A DNA stretch of 47,787 nucleotides. Source: a virus. The notes below the pieces were generated by a model. That model was not told where the DNA came from. It saw only the letters and a program-made list of their open reading frames with translations, and made no database searches. The first letter of the stretch is position 1. Each line of letters starts with the position of its first letter. Location: the IMG/VR virus record IMGVR_UViG_3300035670_000349, positions 1-47,787 of that record. One strand, written 5' to 3'. Below, one piece after another: positions 15,472-24,700 of the stretch. The translations under genes were made by a program, and so were the position numbers.

Positions 15472-15497
15472 TGTAAACGGGTAGTAGATTAGAAATT

Positions 15498-15524
15498 GGG
15501 GTGGCCGAAAGGTCACCCCTTTTT
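15498..15524 (+). terminator. Strong intrinsic terminator after major capsid gene
   Basis: GGGGTGGCC (15498-15506) pairs with GGTCACCCC (15511-15519), one G-T pair, across a GAAA tetraloop, followed by TTTTTCTTTTT. It lies 26 bases after the capsid stop and is a textbook rho-independent terminator. Confidence 0.9.
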
Positions 15525-15546
15525 CTTTTTATATAAAGTAAACTAC

Positions 15547-15554
15547 TATTTATA
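15547..15554 (+). promoter_or_regulatory. Candidate late-promoter motif TATTTATA
   Basis: Exact octamer TATTTATA (followed by TTAAG) 29 bases before the neck-gene ATG at 15584 and 22 bases after the terminator T-run. Its placement directly between a terminator and the next unit is the best support for a start signal. Confidence 0.45.
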
Positions 15555-15583
15555 TTAAGAGTTTTTCTATCCGTGAGATTAAT

Positions 15584-16750
15584 ATGGCAATATTGAGTGA
15601 TGACCCAATAGTATATGATGGAGATCCACAAAATCCATATGGTATTACACCGTTTGGTATTTTTGATGACGAACCTGCGTTTCAATCCGATGCTCCAAGA
15701 GTAGCGGAATATGTAGCTCGTCGCTTGGGGTATTCTGTTGTAGACGTTGAATTGGTAGATAAAATTTTCTATACATGTTTTGAAGAAGCTATCACAACAT
15801 ATGGGTCACAAGTAAATCAGTTTCAAGCACGTGAACATATGTTGTCGTTGCAGGGATTATCCACAGGAAGTATTCTTACACAAAAAAATATAGTTGGTTC
15901 CTCGTTGCCACAAATTGTAAAATTATCTTCTCAATATGGTACTGAAGCACAATCGGGTGGAAATGTACAAATAAAGAAAGGATATATATCTGCATCAGTT
16001 GCAACGCAATCATATGACCTAAAAACATTATGGGCAGACCCATTTGAAAGTGGTGCAGCGATTGAAATTCGTCGTGTATATCATTATATGCCACCAGCAA
16101 TCGCACGTTACTATGACCCATTTGCAACCACGGGTCTTGGTCTAACAAACTTGATGGGTGAATTTGGATTTGATGGATATTCACCACCAGTAACCTTCGT
16201 GATGATGCCAGCCTACGAAGATTTACTCCGTATTCAAGCAATCGAAGTCAATGATATGATTCGTAAGAGTCAGTATTCATTTGAAATATCAAATAATGTA
16301 GTTAGATTTAGTCCTATCTTTAAACAAAATGCAACCATATGGTTTGACTACATCGTAGTAGGAGATAAGCAAGGAGCAGGTACAACATATGATAGTTCAA
16401 CATCATTAGTATCTGATTTTTCAAATGTTCCTTATAATCACATACCATATTATAGTATAAATTCTATAGGTAGAAATTGGATTTTTAGATATACTCTTGC
16501 ACTAGCAAAGGAAACTTTAGGAAACATTCGTGGTAAATACGATAGAATTCCTATTCCAGACGCTGAAATAAAATTAGACGGAGATACACTTCGTCGTGAA
16601 GGGAAAGAAGAACGTGACCTTCTCATTAAAGAAATTCGTGATACATTGGAGCAAACTGGATTACAGGCACAAATGAAGAAGCAAGCAGAAAACGCAAAAA
16701 TGATGCAAGAAATGTTTTCTAAAGTTCCAAATTTAATTTACATCGGATAA
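15584..16750 (+). CDS. Probable neck/head-completion protein (gp13-like)
   Basis: A 388-residue structural protein. The N-terminal NPYGITPFGIFDDEPAFQSDA and the helical C-terminal half with IFRYTLALAKETLGNIRGKY, then IPIPDAEIKLDGDTLRREGKEERD, are typical of a phage head-tail connector family in large T4-like phages. The order here, with gp14-like and gp15-like genes next, matches T4 genes 13-14-15, so I assign it as the gp13 counterpart by synteny plus general character. The extended C-terminal helix (about 330-385, rich in Gln, Lys and Met) is coiled-coil-like. T4 gp13 is 309 residues. Direct sequence similarity was not tested. Confidence 0.6.
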   Translation: MAILSDDPIVYDGDPQNPYGITPFGIFDDEPAFQSDAPRVAEYVARRLGYSVVDVELVDKIFYTCFEEAITTYGSQVNQFQAREHMLSLQGLSTGSILTQKNIVGSSLPQIVKLSSQYGTEAQSGGNVQIKKGYISASVATQSYDLKTLWADPFESGAAIEIRRVYHYMPPAIARYYDPFATTGLGLTNLMGEFGFDGYSPPVTFVMMPAYEDLLRIQAIEVNDMIRKSQYSFEISNNVVRFSPIFKQNATIWFDYIVVGDKQGAGTTYDSSTSLVSDFSNVPYNHIPYYSINSIGRNWIFRYTLALAKETLGNIRGKYDRIPIPDAEIKLDGDTLRREGKEERDLLIKEIRDTLEQTGLQAQMKKQAENAKMMQEMFSKVPNLIYIG

Positions 16751-16751
16751 T

Positions 16752-17210
16752 ATGCCACGTTTCGTATCTCAAAAAGATTTTACTTTCTTTCAACATATCA
16801 ATCGTGAAATAGTTGTTGATGTTGTTGATGTTGATGTAATTTTATATAAAATTGCATTAGAAACCACTGCTGTCAACCTATATGGTGAAGCAACGGAAAA
16901 GGCAAGATATACACCTGTAGAATTGAAGGCATTGGTCAAGTATCCAAAAACAAATCAAGATACTAAAGATGGGTTTGGTTTGGACACGATGCAAAATATT
17001 GAATTTAGATTTGTTCGGTCATTGTTAGAACAAGTAGATGTATATCCTGAAGCTGGTGATATTGTATCATATAATGGATTGTATTATGAAATAGATAATA
17101 CAAATGATGTTCAATTGGTCGCAGGACAACCATACAATACCCACTCAATCATTTGTTCAGCACATTTGACTCGTCGTAGTGGTATTCAAATTGAGGAGGC
17201 TAATACCTAA
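16752..17210 (+). CDS. Probable neck protein (gp14-like)
   Basis: A 152-residue beta-rich protein. INREIVVDVVDVDVILYKI near the start, TAVNLYGEATEKARYTPVE (about 38-56) and a C-terminal PEAGDIVSYNGLYYEIDN loop (about 98-115) parallel head-closure/gp14-type proteins, in which a GD[IL]-x-[YF] strand pair near the C-terminus is typical. At 152 residues it is much shorter than T4 gp14 (256). It starts 1 base after the previous stop and its TAATG overlaps the next gene, so the three neck/tail-completion genes are co-translated. Assignment rests on order and weak motif similarity. Confidence 0.6.
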   Translation: MPRFVSQKDFTFFQHINREIVVDVVDVDVILYKIALETTAVNLYGEATEKARYTPVELKALVKYPKTNQDTKDGFGLDTMQNIEFRFVRSLLEQVDVYPEAGDIVSYNGLYYEIDNTNDVQLVAGQPYNTHSIICSAHLTRRSGIQIEEANT

Positions 17211-18019
17211 TGGCCGATTATAGTAATAGAACACCAGAACAACTAATAAAACAAGCTACAGACAATAAGCAGCCAACGGAATATCAAAATCGTGCAAATG
17301 ATACAAAGTCGGATGCAAGTGATATGCCAATCAGTATCACATTGATGACGATTGATGAAACGTTGATTAAGTATTTGACTAATAGAATAGAACCAATTCT
17401 CACACAAGATGGTAAATCGGTAAAAGTTCCAGTGATTTATGGAAATCCCGAACGCTGGAAAAGTGTTCAAAAAGACGGGGTATTAAGAGATAAATTCAAT
17501 AAAATACAACTACCGATTATCATGCTACGTAGAATTAGTATGAAAAAGAGTAAAATTAATTCATCGGTCAACAAATATTTGGAACATGATTTTGAACCCC
17601 GTGGATGGAACAAGTACAATCCATATGACAGATTCGCAGCGGTAAATGGAATACGACCAGTTAAACAATTGGTGGCAACCGTTACCCCAGATTATTTTGA
17701 CCTCACATATGAATGTGTCATTTGGACGGAATATGTGGAACAAATGAATAAGGTTGTAGAACAAGTATCTTTTGAAGATGACGAATATTGGGGTGAACGG
17801 GGGCAATATAAATTTTATACTAATATAAATGAATATAAAATGGATACCGTTTTACCCAACGTCCAAGATAGACTTGTTAGAACAACATTTACCTTGAATG
17901 TCAATGCATATCTCTTACCAGAGAAAATGTTGGATAAATACAACAAGGTAATGCGTACTACCCAACAAAGATTTTCCACTAAAAAAATCATTACTTTTAC
18001 TGAGGTAGAAGAGGGTTAA
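17210..18019 (+). CDS. Probable tail sheath stabiliser (gp15-like)
   Basis: Ring protein that caps the finished tail before head joining. At 269 residues it is almost the length of T4 gp15 (272). Matching features: an N-terminal helix region with ISITLMTIDETLIKYLTN, VPVIYGNPERWKSVQKDG (about 65-82; T4 has VPITYASKEHF), LPIIMLRRISM, the repeated beta pattern TYECVIWTEYVEQMNKVVEQ (T4 has IYELSIFTRYEDDMFQIVEQ) and FTLNVNAYLLPE near the end. These give a better case than for the two preceding neck genes. It is followed by the coil protein and tail sheath, as expected for a tail module. Confidence 0.75.
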   Translation: MADYSNRTPEQLIKQATDNKQPTEYQNRANDTKSDASDMPISITLMTIDETLIKYLTNRIEPILTQDGKSVKVPVIYGNPERWKSVQKDGVLRDKFNKIQLPIIMLRRISMKKSKINSSVNKYLEHDFEPRGWNKYNPYDRFAAVNGIRPVKQLVATVTPDYFDLTYECVIWTEYVEQMNKVVEQVSFEDDEYWGERGQYKFYTNINEYKMDTVLPNVQDRLVRTTFTLNVNAYLLPEKMLDKYNKVMRTTQQRFSTKKIITFTEVEEG

Positions 18020-18045
18020 AAGTAATGTTTGACGAAAATAATCTA

Positions 18046-18057
18046 TATTTATAATAC
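18046..18057 (+). promoter_or_regulatory. Candidate promoter before 18085
   Basis: TATTTATA (18046-18053) is embedded in TATTTATAATAC, which also holds TATAAT (18050-18055). TTGACG lies at 18029-18034, a 15-base spacing that is short for sigma70. The same octamer recurs at other unit starts. An AAGGAGG Shine-Dalgarno follows at 18074-18080. Confidence 0.45.
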
Positions 18058-18084
18058 GAGTACGAATATATTTAAGGAGGTTAT

Positions 18085-18360
18085 ATGAGTGAAGGTACAA
18101 AGATAACAGACGAAGAATTATCGTCTGTTAAAAGTTTACGTGATGAGATTGTTGGTGTTATTTCTAATGCGGGACAACTAAAGTTGACGCATGATTTAAT
18201 GGAAGAAGATTTAACGTCAGTCAAAACACGATTAAACGAACAAGTAGCAAAATATAAAGAATTGCTCGCAAAAGAAAAACAAGTAATTGACGGGCTTTTA
18301 CAAAAGTATGGAATGGGTTCTTTGGATGTAGAAACTGGTGTATTTACCCCTGAAAAATAA
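18085..18360 (+). CDS. Small coiled-coil protein before tail sheath
   Basis: A 91-residue, almost entirely helical protein with heptad Leu/Val/Ile spacing (EELSSVKSLRDEIVGVISNA and LTSVKTRLNEQVAKYKELL) and a short non-helical end (LDVETGVFTPEK). A strong AAGGAGG lies 4 bases before the ATG. Small coil proteins occur at this position in other environmental T4-like phages. A tail chaperone or tail-assembly role is possible, but I recognise no family. Confidence 0.7.
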   Translation: MSEGTKITDEELSSVKSLRDEIVGVISNAGQLKLTHDLMEEDLTSVKTRLNEQVAKYKELLAKEKQVIDGLLQKYGMGSLDVETGVFTPEK

Positions 18361-18379
18361 GTAATATTGGAGATTCCGT

Positions 18380-20740
18380 ATGGCAGAACGCATTGTTAGT
18401 CCTGGCGTTTTCACACAAGAGCGTGACCTTAGTTTCCTAGAACAAGGGGTCGGTGAAATTGCTGGTGCTTTTATTGGTCCAACACCAAGAGGACCAGCAT
18501 TTATTCCTACTATAGTTACAAGTCCAACTGATTTTGAAGCTAAGTTTGGTGTACCTGATGGTAAGTCATTCTTGGGTTCAACAGTTAAGAATTATCTTCG
18601 TGAATCAGGACAAGCAACGGTTGTTCGTGTTCTTGGTCTAGACGGATATGACAACGCAACTCACACACCAGTAGTTGTTAAAGCAACTGGAACTAGTGGT
18701 TCGTTTGTTTATGCAATTCTTCATCCTACCGTTTCTGGTAGTGACATTACCGCAGTAACTGGTAGTGGAGCAAGTTCAAACTTTAGTATCGCACTAACAA
18801 CCACCGGTGGTTCATTCACAGGATCATCACTATCATCAACATCAACTGCTGGTGGATATATCGGAAACTACTTTACCTTTGGACCAACAGGTACAAAGGG
18901 TGCATATATTTACTCTATCTTCCCAGAAGCTATAGTAAGTGGTGGTGCATCGGTATCAATTGAAGCAGCTGTAAATTCAGATGCATTAATGTTGTCTGGT
19001 TCAACATATGGAACCTACACATTCGCATCAACACCTTGGATTCAATCACAAGAACTTGGTGGTGTCAACCAAAACTTGTTTAAGGTTCACACATTAAGTG
19101 ATGGAACTTCCGCAAACAAGGAAGTCAAGATTTCTATCTTAGGACCAAAGAAGGCATTAATTGAAGGTGATTATGGTACATTCACACTTCAAGTTCGTGA
19201 TTTTAATGACACAGATGCAGTTCCAAGTGTATTAGAACAATATGATGGATTAACATTAGATCCAGATAGTCCAAACTACATTGCTCGTCGTATCGGTAAT
19301 AGTGCACCTGTAAATGACCCAAATACTGGTGAACGTTATTTCCAAGGTGATTTCCAAAATAACTCACGTTATATTCGTGTTGAAATGGCAGAAGGATCTG
19401 AAAATGTATCATCGGATGCATTACCATTTGGATTTGCTGCATTAAGTTCACCAATCGGTACATCAACTTCTGAAGTTGTTGCACCAACCTATACAGTATC
19501 TACTTGGGTGTCAGGAAGTACTCGTGGTTATAGTACCACAGCTACACAAAATGTAAATGAATATTATGGCTATCAATTCTCAACTGTACCAAATACCAAC
19601 ACATCGTTCTTAGCACCTATTCCAAGTGGCTCTGCAACTGTTGGTTCAGCATTCAGTCTTGAAAATTTGGCATCAAATGAATTGTACGAACCAGGTACAG
19701 GTACTAACTTTACAGTAACACAATATCTTGCAGGAAGTGCACCATCATTGGCAGCATTCTTGAAGTTTACCGTTCCATTCCAAGGTGGATTTGACGGATT
19801 AAATCCAGCAAGATTAATCAATATGTACGATGGTATTACAGCAACAAATACACAAGGATTTGATTTAAGTACATCAACTACCGCAGGTTCACGTGCATAT
19901 AAGAAAGCACTTGATGCAATTGCAAATCCAGACACATTTGATATTAACTTGTTGGTATTACCTGGTGTTGTATATTCACAACATTCATATATCGCAAATT
20001 ACGCATTGAATGTTTGTGAAACTCGTGGTGATTGTTTCTATATTATGGACATCGTAGGTGCAAGTGATACGATTACCTCAGCAATCAACACCGCAGCATT
20101 AATTGATAGTAACTACGCAGCAGCATACTATCCTTGGGTAAGAGTGTTGGATTCAGATACAAACAAGTTTGCATTTGTTCCACCATCAGCAGTTCTCCCA
20201 GAAGTATACGCATATAGTGATAATACCTCAGCAGAATGGTTTGCACCAGCAGGTTTGAATCGTGGTGGAATTCCAGGAGCAGCAGGTGTTAAGACACGAT
20301 TAACACAAGCAAATCGTGATGAATTATATGAAGGCAAGATTAATCCAATCGCACAATTCCCAGGACAAGGTATTTGTGTGTGGGGACAAAAGACCCTCCA
20401 ACGCCGTTCATCAGCTCTTGACCGTGTAAACGTTCGTCGTTTGTTAATCACCGTTAAGAAGTTCATCGCAAGTTCAGCACGATTCCTCGTATTCGAACAA
20501 AATGTTGAAGTAACTCGTCGTAGATTCCTCAACATCGTAAATCCATTCTTGGCAAATGTCCAAGAACGTTCAGGTCTATACGCATTCCGTGTTATTATGG
20601 ACGAAACCAATAATACACCAGACGTAATTGACCGTAATCTCTTGGTTGGTCAATTGTATCTCCAACCAACAAAGACTGCTGAATTCATTAAGTTAGAATT
20701 CAACATTCTCCCAACTGGTGCAACATTCCCAGGGGCATAA
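18380..20740 (+). CDS. Tail sheath protein (gp18-like)
   Basis: Contractile sheath subunit. The N-terminus RIVSPGVFTQERDLSFLEQ and GAFIGPTPRGPAFIPTIV (residues about 4-45) and the C-terminal domain (about 660-786) with GQGICVWGQKTLQRRSSALD, RVNVRRLLITVKKF and FLANVQERSGLYAFRVIMDE are the classic gp18 core, which polymerises around the tube. Residues about 90-420 are a Ser/Thr/Gly-rich outer insertion that makes it larger (786) than T4 gp18 (659) and likely forms surface domains. It is followed by the tube gene, as in T4. Confidence 0.95.
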   Translation: MAERIVSPGVFTQERDLSFLEQGVGEIAGAFIGPTPRGPAFIPTIVTSPTDFEAKFGVPDGKSFLGSTVKNYLRESGQATVVRVLGLDGYDNATHTPVVVKATGTSGSFVYAILHPTVSGSDITAVTGSGASSNFSIALTTTGGSFTGSSLSSTSTAGGYIGNYFTFGPTGTKGAYIYSIFPEAIVSGGASVSIEAAVNSDALMLSGSTYGTYTFASTPWIQSQELGGVNQNLFKVHTLSDGTSANKEVKISILGPKKALIEGDYGTFTLQVRDFNDTDAVPSVLEQYDGLTLDPDSPNYIARRIGNSAPVNDPNTGERYFQGDFQNNSRYIRVEMAEGSENVSSDALPFGFAALSSPIGTSTSEVVAPTYTVSTWVSGSTRGYSTTATQNVNEYYGYQFSTVPNTNTSFLAPIPSGSATVGSAFSLENLASNELYEPGTGTNFTVTQYLAGSAPSLAAFLKFTVPFQGGFDGLNPARLINMYDGITATNTQGFDLSTSTTAGSRAYKKALDAIANPDTFDINLLVLPGVVYSQHSYIANYALNVCETRGDCFYIMDIVGASDTITSAINTAALIDSNYAAAYYPWVRVLDSDTNKFAFVPPSAVLPEVYAYSDNTSAEWFAPAGLNRGGIPGAAGVKTRLTQANRDELYEGKINPIAQFPGQGICVWGQKTLQRRSSALDRVNVRRLLITVKKFIASSARFLVFEQNVEVTRRRFLNIVNPFLANVQERSGLYAFRVIMDETNNTPDVIDRNLLVGQLYLQPTKTAEFIKLEFNILPTGATFPGA

Positions 20741-20765
20741 TCGGTTATATTTTTGGATTATAGAC

Positions 20766-20773
20766 TATTTATT
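20766..20773 (+). promoter_or_regulatory. Variant TATTTATT motif before tail tube gene
   Basis: TATTTATT (one mismatch to the recurrent octamer) lies 23 bases before the tube ATG, with TTAGGAG as Shine-Dalgarno between. A weak ATAATC/GATTAT hairpin precedes it. A separate start for the highly needed tube protein would make sense. Confidence 0.3.
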
Positions 20774-20796
20774 TAAGAATCTGTTAGGAGATACAA

Positions 20797-21291
20797 ATGG
20801 CAAATAATATCGTAGCCGAAAATGAAATTTTCTTTACGGCGTTCGAACCAAAGGTCAAAAATCGTTTTCTAATGTTAATCGAAGGTGTTCCAGCCTACAT
20901 CGTTAGAAAGGTGAGTCGCCCTGAAATTCGTCAAGACACAATCAAGGTTCCACACATCAACACCGTTCGTTTCGTCAAGGGTGTGTCTGTATGGCAACCA
21001 ATCACAATGACTTTGTACGATCCTGTAGTTCCATCAGGGGCACAAGCAGTAATGGAATGGGTTCGTTTACATCACGAATCAGTTACAGGTCGTGATGGAT
21101 ACGCAGAATTCTACAAGAAGGATTTAACCCTTCAAGTATTAGGACCAGTAGGTGACAAGGTAGAAGAATGGATTATTAAGGGTGCACAAATTACACGTGC
21201 AACATTTGGTGATCTCGAATGGTCTGATACTAGTGATAACGTAGCAATCGAATTGGAAATCCAACCAGACTACTGCGTATTGAACTACTAA
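20797..21291 (+). CDS. Tail tube protein (gp19-like)
   Basis: Inner tail tube subunit (164 residues, T4 gp19 has 163). It has the beta-sandwich pattern of the family: FEPKVKNRFLMLIEGVPAYI at about 15-34, VSRPEIRQDTIKVPHINT at about 39-56, then WQPITMTLYDPVVPSGAQAV and the C-terminal strands GDLEWSDTSDNVAIELEIQ. Located right after the sheath gene and before a very stable terminator, ending the tail-shaft unit. Confidence 0.95.
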   Translation: MANNIVAENEIFFTAFEPKVKNRFLMLIEGVPAYIVRKVSRPEIRQDTIKVPHINTVRFVKGVSVWQPITMTLYDPVVPSGAQAVMEWVRLHHESVTGRDGYAEFYKKDLTLQVLGPVGDKVEEWIIKGAQITRATFGDLEWSDTSDNVAIELEIQPDYCVLNY

Positions 21292-21358
21292 TCTAAAAAA
21301 TTAGATGTATTTATCCCCTTCGTGATGCGAGTAATTGTATACTCACGAAGGGGATTTT
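21291..21358 (+). terminator. Tandem hairpins: ATCTAA stem and perfect 13-bp terminator
   Basis: ATCTAA (21291-21296) pairs with TTAGAT (21301-21306) across AAAA. Downstream ATCCCCTTCGTGA (21313-21325) pairs perfectly with TCACGAAGGGGAT (21343-21355) across a 17-base loop, followed by TTT. The second is the most stable hairpin I noticed in the window and separates the tail shaft from the fibre region. Confidence 0.85.
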
Positions 21359-21433
21359 ACTTATAAAATCTATTTGTATAGATTATTTTGATACTTATAT
21401 AGAGGTGAAAATATTTAACTTTAGGTGTACTTT

Positions 21434-21781
21434 ATGGCAGAACTTACAGAATTAAGAGTAGGTCAAGGGGAAACATTTGAAATTCTATTAAGTTTAATCC
21501 AAACAACATCTAATACACCACTCGACATTACACATTATAATATCACAGGACAAATTCGTGAAAACTATACCACGGATGAAGTGGCAGCAACTTTTACAAC
21601 AGTAAAAATGCTACCATATACATCTGGTAGTGTAGTTGTTCAATTAAATGAAGAACAAACATCAAATCTTACACAACGTAGATATGTGTATGATATTTTA
21701 ATTAGTAGCGGTTCTATTGTACCAGTAAATCGCCGTATTTTAGAAGGGCCATTCATCGTCCGTCCAGCTGCAACGAGATAA
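21434..21781 (+). CDS. Small beta-sandwich virion protein (baseplate/fibre-associated)
   Basis: A 115-residue protein. ATG 21434 is preferred to a GTG at 21425 because the ATG gives MAELTELRVGQGETFEILLS, the expected start of the family. Features: QGETFEI, PLDITHYNITGQIRENY, SGSVVVQLNEEQTSNL, RRYVYDILISSGSIV and RRILEGPFIV. This strand order is known from small proteins near phage tail-fibre genes (similar in outline to the N-terminal domain of BppU-like baseplate proteins). It ends 3 bases before the giant fibre gene, so it may form part of the fibre mount. Confidence 0.65.
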   Translation: MAELTELRVGQGETFEILLSLIQTTSNTPLDITHYNITGQIRENYTTDEVAATFTTVKMLPYTSGSVVVQLNEEQTSNLTQRRYVYDILISSGSIVPVNRRILEGPFIVRPAATR

Positions 21782-21784
21782 TAA

Positions 21785-24700
21785 ATGAGTTTACCAGACA
21801 TTACTGTAGTAATACAAAAACCAGATGTAGTTGTTAGAAACCTCGGTGGAACAGGATCATTCTTAAATGTGGCTGATGCCGCAGTAAGTTCCTCATATGC
21901 ATTTAGAGCCGAAGTTTTCATATCTGGTGGTGCAATAGAATATACTGATATTTCTGCATCAAATAGCGCATTTATCAATAATAGATTAATTGTAGGTACA
22001 TCGGTCACAGCAAGTTCATTTACAGGATCATTTGTTGGTAATATAGATTCTGCATCGTATGCTTTGACCGCTTCCTTTGCCGCAAATGCAACCAGTAGTA
22101 TTTCATCATCGTATGCGTTGACTGCATCATATGCGTTGAACGGTGGAACTGGTGATGGAGCTACGGGACCAATTGGACCAACAGGACCAACTGGACCCGC
22201 AGGTGTTACAGGTCCAACTGGTATTCAAGGACCAACAGGTATACAAGGTGTTACAGGACCAACAGGCCCACAAGGTATTCAAGGTGTTACAGGTGCAACT
22301 GGTATTCAAGGTCCAACTGGTACACAAGGACAAACAGGTCCACAAGGTGTTACAGGTGCAACAGGCATTCAAGGCCCAACAGGAAGTACAGGCCCACAAG
22401 GTGATACAGGTCCACAAGGTCCGCAAGGTGCTATCGGTCCTACAGGACCAACAGGTTCAACAGGTCCACAAGGTGCAATCGGTGCAACAGGTGCAACAGG
22501 TGCACAAGGTATAGAAGGACCAACAGGTGCAACGGGTCCGCAAGGTAATATTGGTGTTACGGGACCAACTGGTGCAACTGGTATTCAAGGACCAACAGGT
22601 TCAACAGGCCCACAAGGTGATGTCGGTGTCACAGGCCCAACAGGTGCAACAGGCATTCAAGGTCCAACCGGTAGTACTGGACCGCAAGGTGAAATTGGTG
22701 TTACAGGACCAACAGGTGCAACTGGTGCAGTTGGCCCAACAGGTAGTACTGGTATTCAAGGTGCAACAGGTGTCACCGGTCCTACAGGTCCAATTGGTCC
22801 TGGATTAAACATTAGTGGAAGTTTACCAGATACGGGCAGTTTACCTCCATCTGCTCCAACTGGTTCAGCATATATTATTGGTCAAGATTTGTGGGTGTAC
22901 AATGGAACTGAATGGGTAGACGTAGGGGATATTTACGGACCATCAGGTTCTACAGGTCCAACAGGACCAACTGGCCCAGAAGGTCCAACAGGTCCAATTG
23001 GTCCGCAAGGTGTAACAGGTAGTACAGGCCCAACAGGCCCATTGGGGCCAACTGGACCAATAGGTGAAACAGGACCAATTGGTGTTACAGGTCCAACTGG
23101 TGCAACAGGTGTTCAAGGACCAACAGGAAGCACAGGTCCACAAGGTGACATTGGTGTTACAGGGCCAACTGGTGCAACAGGTATTCAAGGACCAACAGGA
23201 AGTACGGGTCCAATTGGTCCACAAGGTGTAACAGGTAGTACAGGCCCTACTGGTGTTGAAGGACCAACAGGTGCAACAGGCCCACAAGGTATTACTGGTC
23301 CAGAAGGTCCACTTGGTCCAATCGGTCCAACAGGTCCAACAGGAAGCACAGGTCCACAAGGTAATGTTGGTGTCACAGGTGCTACAGGTCCTATAGGTGA
23401 AACAGGTCCAATTGGACCAACAGGCCCAACGGGTTCTACAGGTCCACAAGGTGATATTGGTGCAACGGGTGTAACAGGACCAACTGGTTCAACAGGACCA
23501 ATTGGTATCACAGGTCCAACTGGACCACAAGGTGATGTTGGTGTTACAGGTCCAACTGGTGCTAGCGGTCCAACAGGAAGCACAGGACCAACAGGACCAT
23601 CAGGTCCAACAGGTTTACCTGGTGACATCTACACTACTACGAGTAATACATCATTAACAATTGGAACAGGTACTCAAAATCTTACCATAGCTACTGGATT
23701 GGCATATGGTATTGGCCAATCTATTATTATTGCATATGACGCAAATAATAAGATGGAAGGTACAGTTACATCATATAATAGTGGAACGGGTGCATTAGTT
23801 GTAGACGTAACTACAGTAACAGGTTCAGGCACATACGCAACGTGGCAAGTAAGTTTGGCAGGTGCACCAGGTCCTGAAGGTGCAACTGGTCCAACAGGCC
23901 CTGCGGGTCCAAATATTCCTGGATTATTGAGTAGTTCTGCACAAATCAACGAACTATCGGGTATTACCGCATCATACGCAACTGCGGTAAGTGGTGGAAC
24001 TGCGGACTATCTCCCATTATGGACTACAGAAGATACATTAGGTAGAAGTATATTCTATCAAACTGGTTCAAGTATTCTTTTCAACGGAACAACATTCTTT
24101 GATGAAACCGCACCGGACATCTTTGGATTATACGGTGGTGCAACCGATTCGTTTAATTTAATTACCGCACACGCGACAATTGACGATTATCTACAAATTA
24201 ATGTTCGCAATTTAAGTACAGGTTCGCAAGCGTCATCTGATATAGTAGCGGTAAAGGAAAATGGTACAGAAATATTTGGTTTCATTGACATGGGTATCAA
24301 TGGTGATAACTATGTTGGTGATGCAATATATGATTTGCCTGGTGATGGATATCTCTACACCACAGGTAGTAATTTAGTTATTGGCACCGCAACCACAAAT
24401 GGTACAGTTAGTTTATTTGCTGGTGGTGAATCATTTGCAGACAAAAAATTAACACTTCGTGCAAATAACTTGCATGATATTACTGGTAGTTTAACACTAA
24501 CGGAAGGAATTACTGGTTCATTATCTGGTACCGCATCATTTGCGGCAGCTATTAGTGGTGGAACAACAAATTATATTCCGTTCTTTAATACACCAAATAC
24601 ATTATTTAGAAGTAGATTATATCAAACTGGTTCAAGTATCTTACTTGGTAGCACTACTTTCTTCGAGCCAAGCGCACCAGACGTACTTGGTATTTATGCA

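Noticed and set aside
22127-23628. Cys/Trp-rich or Gly/Pro-rich frames opposite the giant fibre
   Set aside because: Out-of-frame readings of the G-x-y repeat; composition explained entirely by the repeat.
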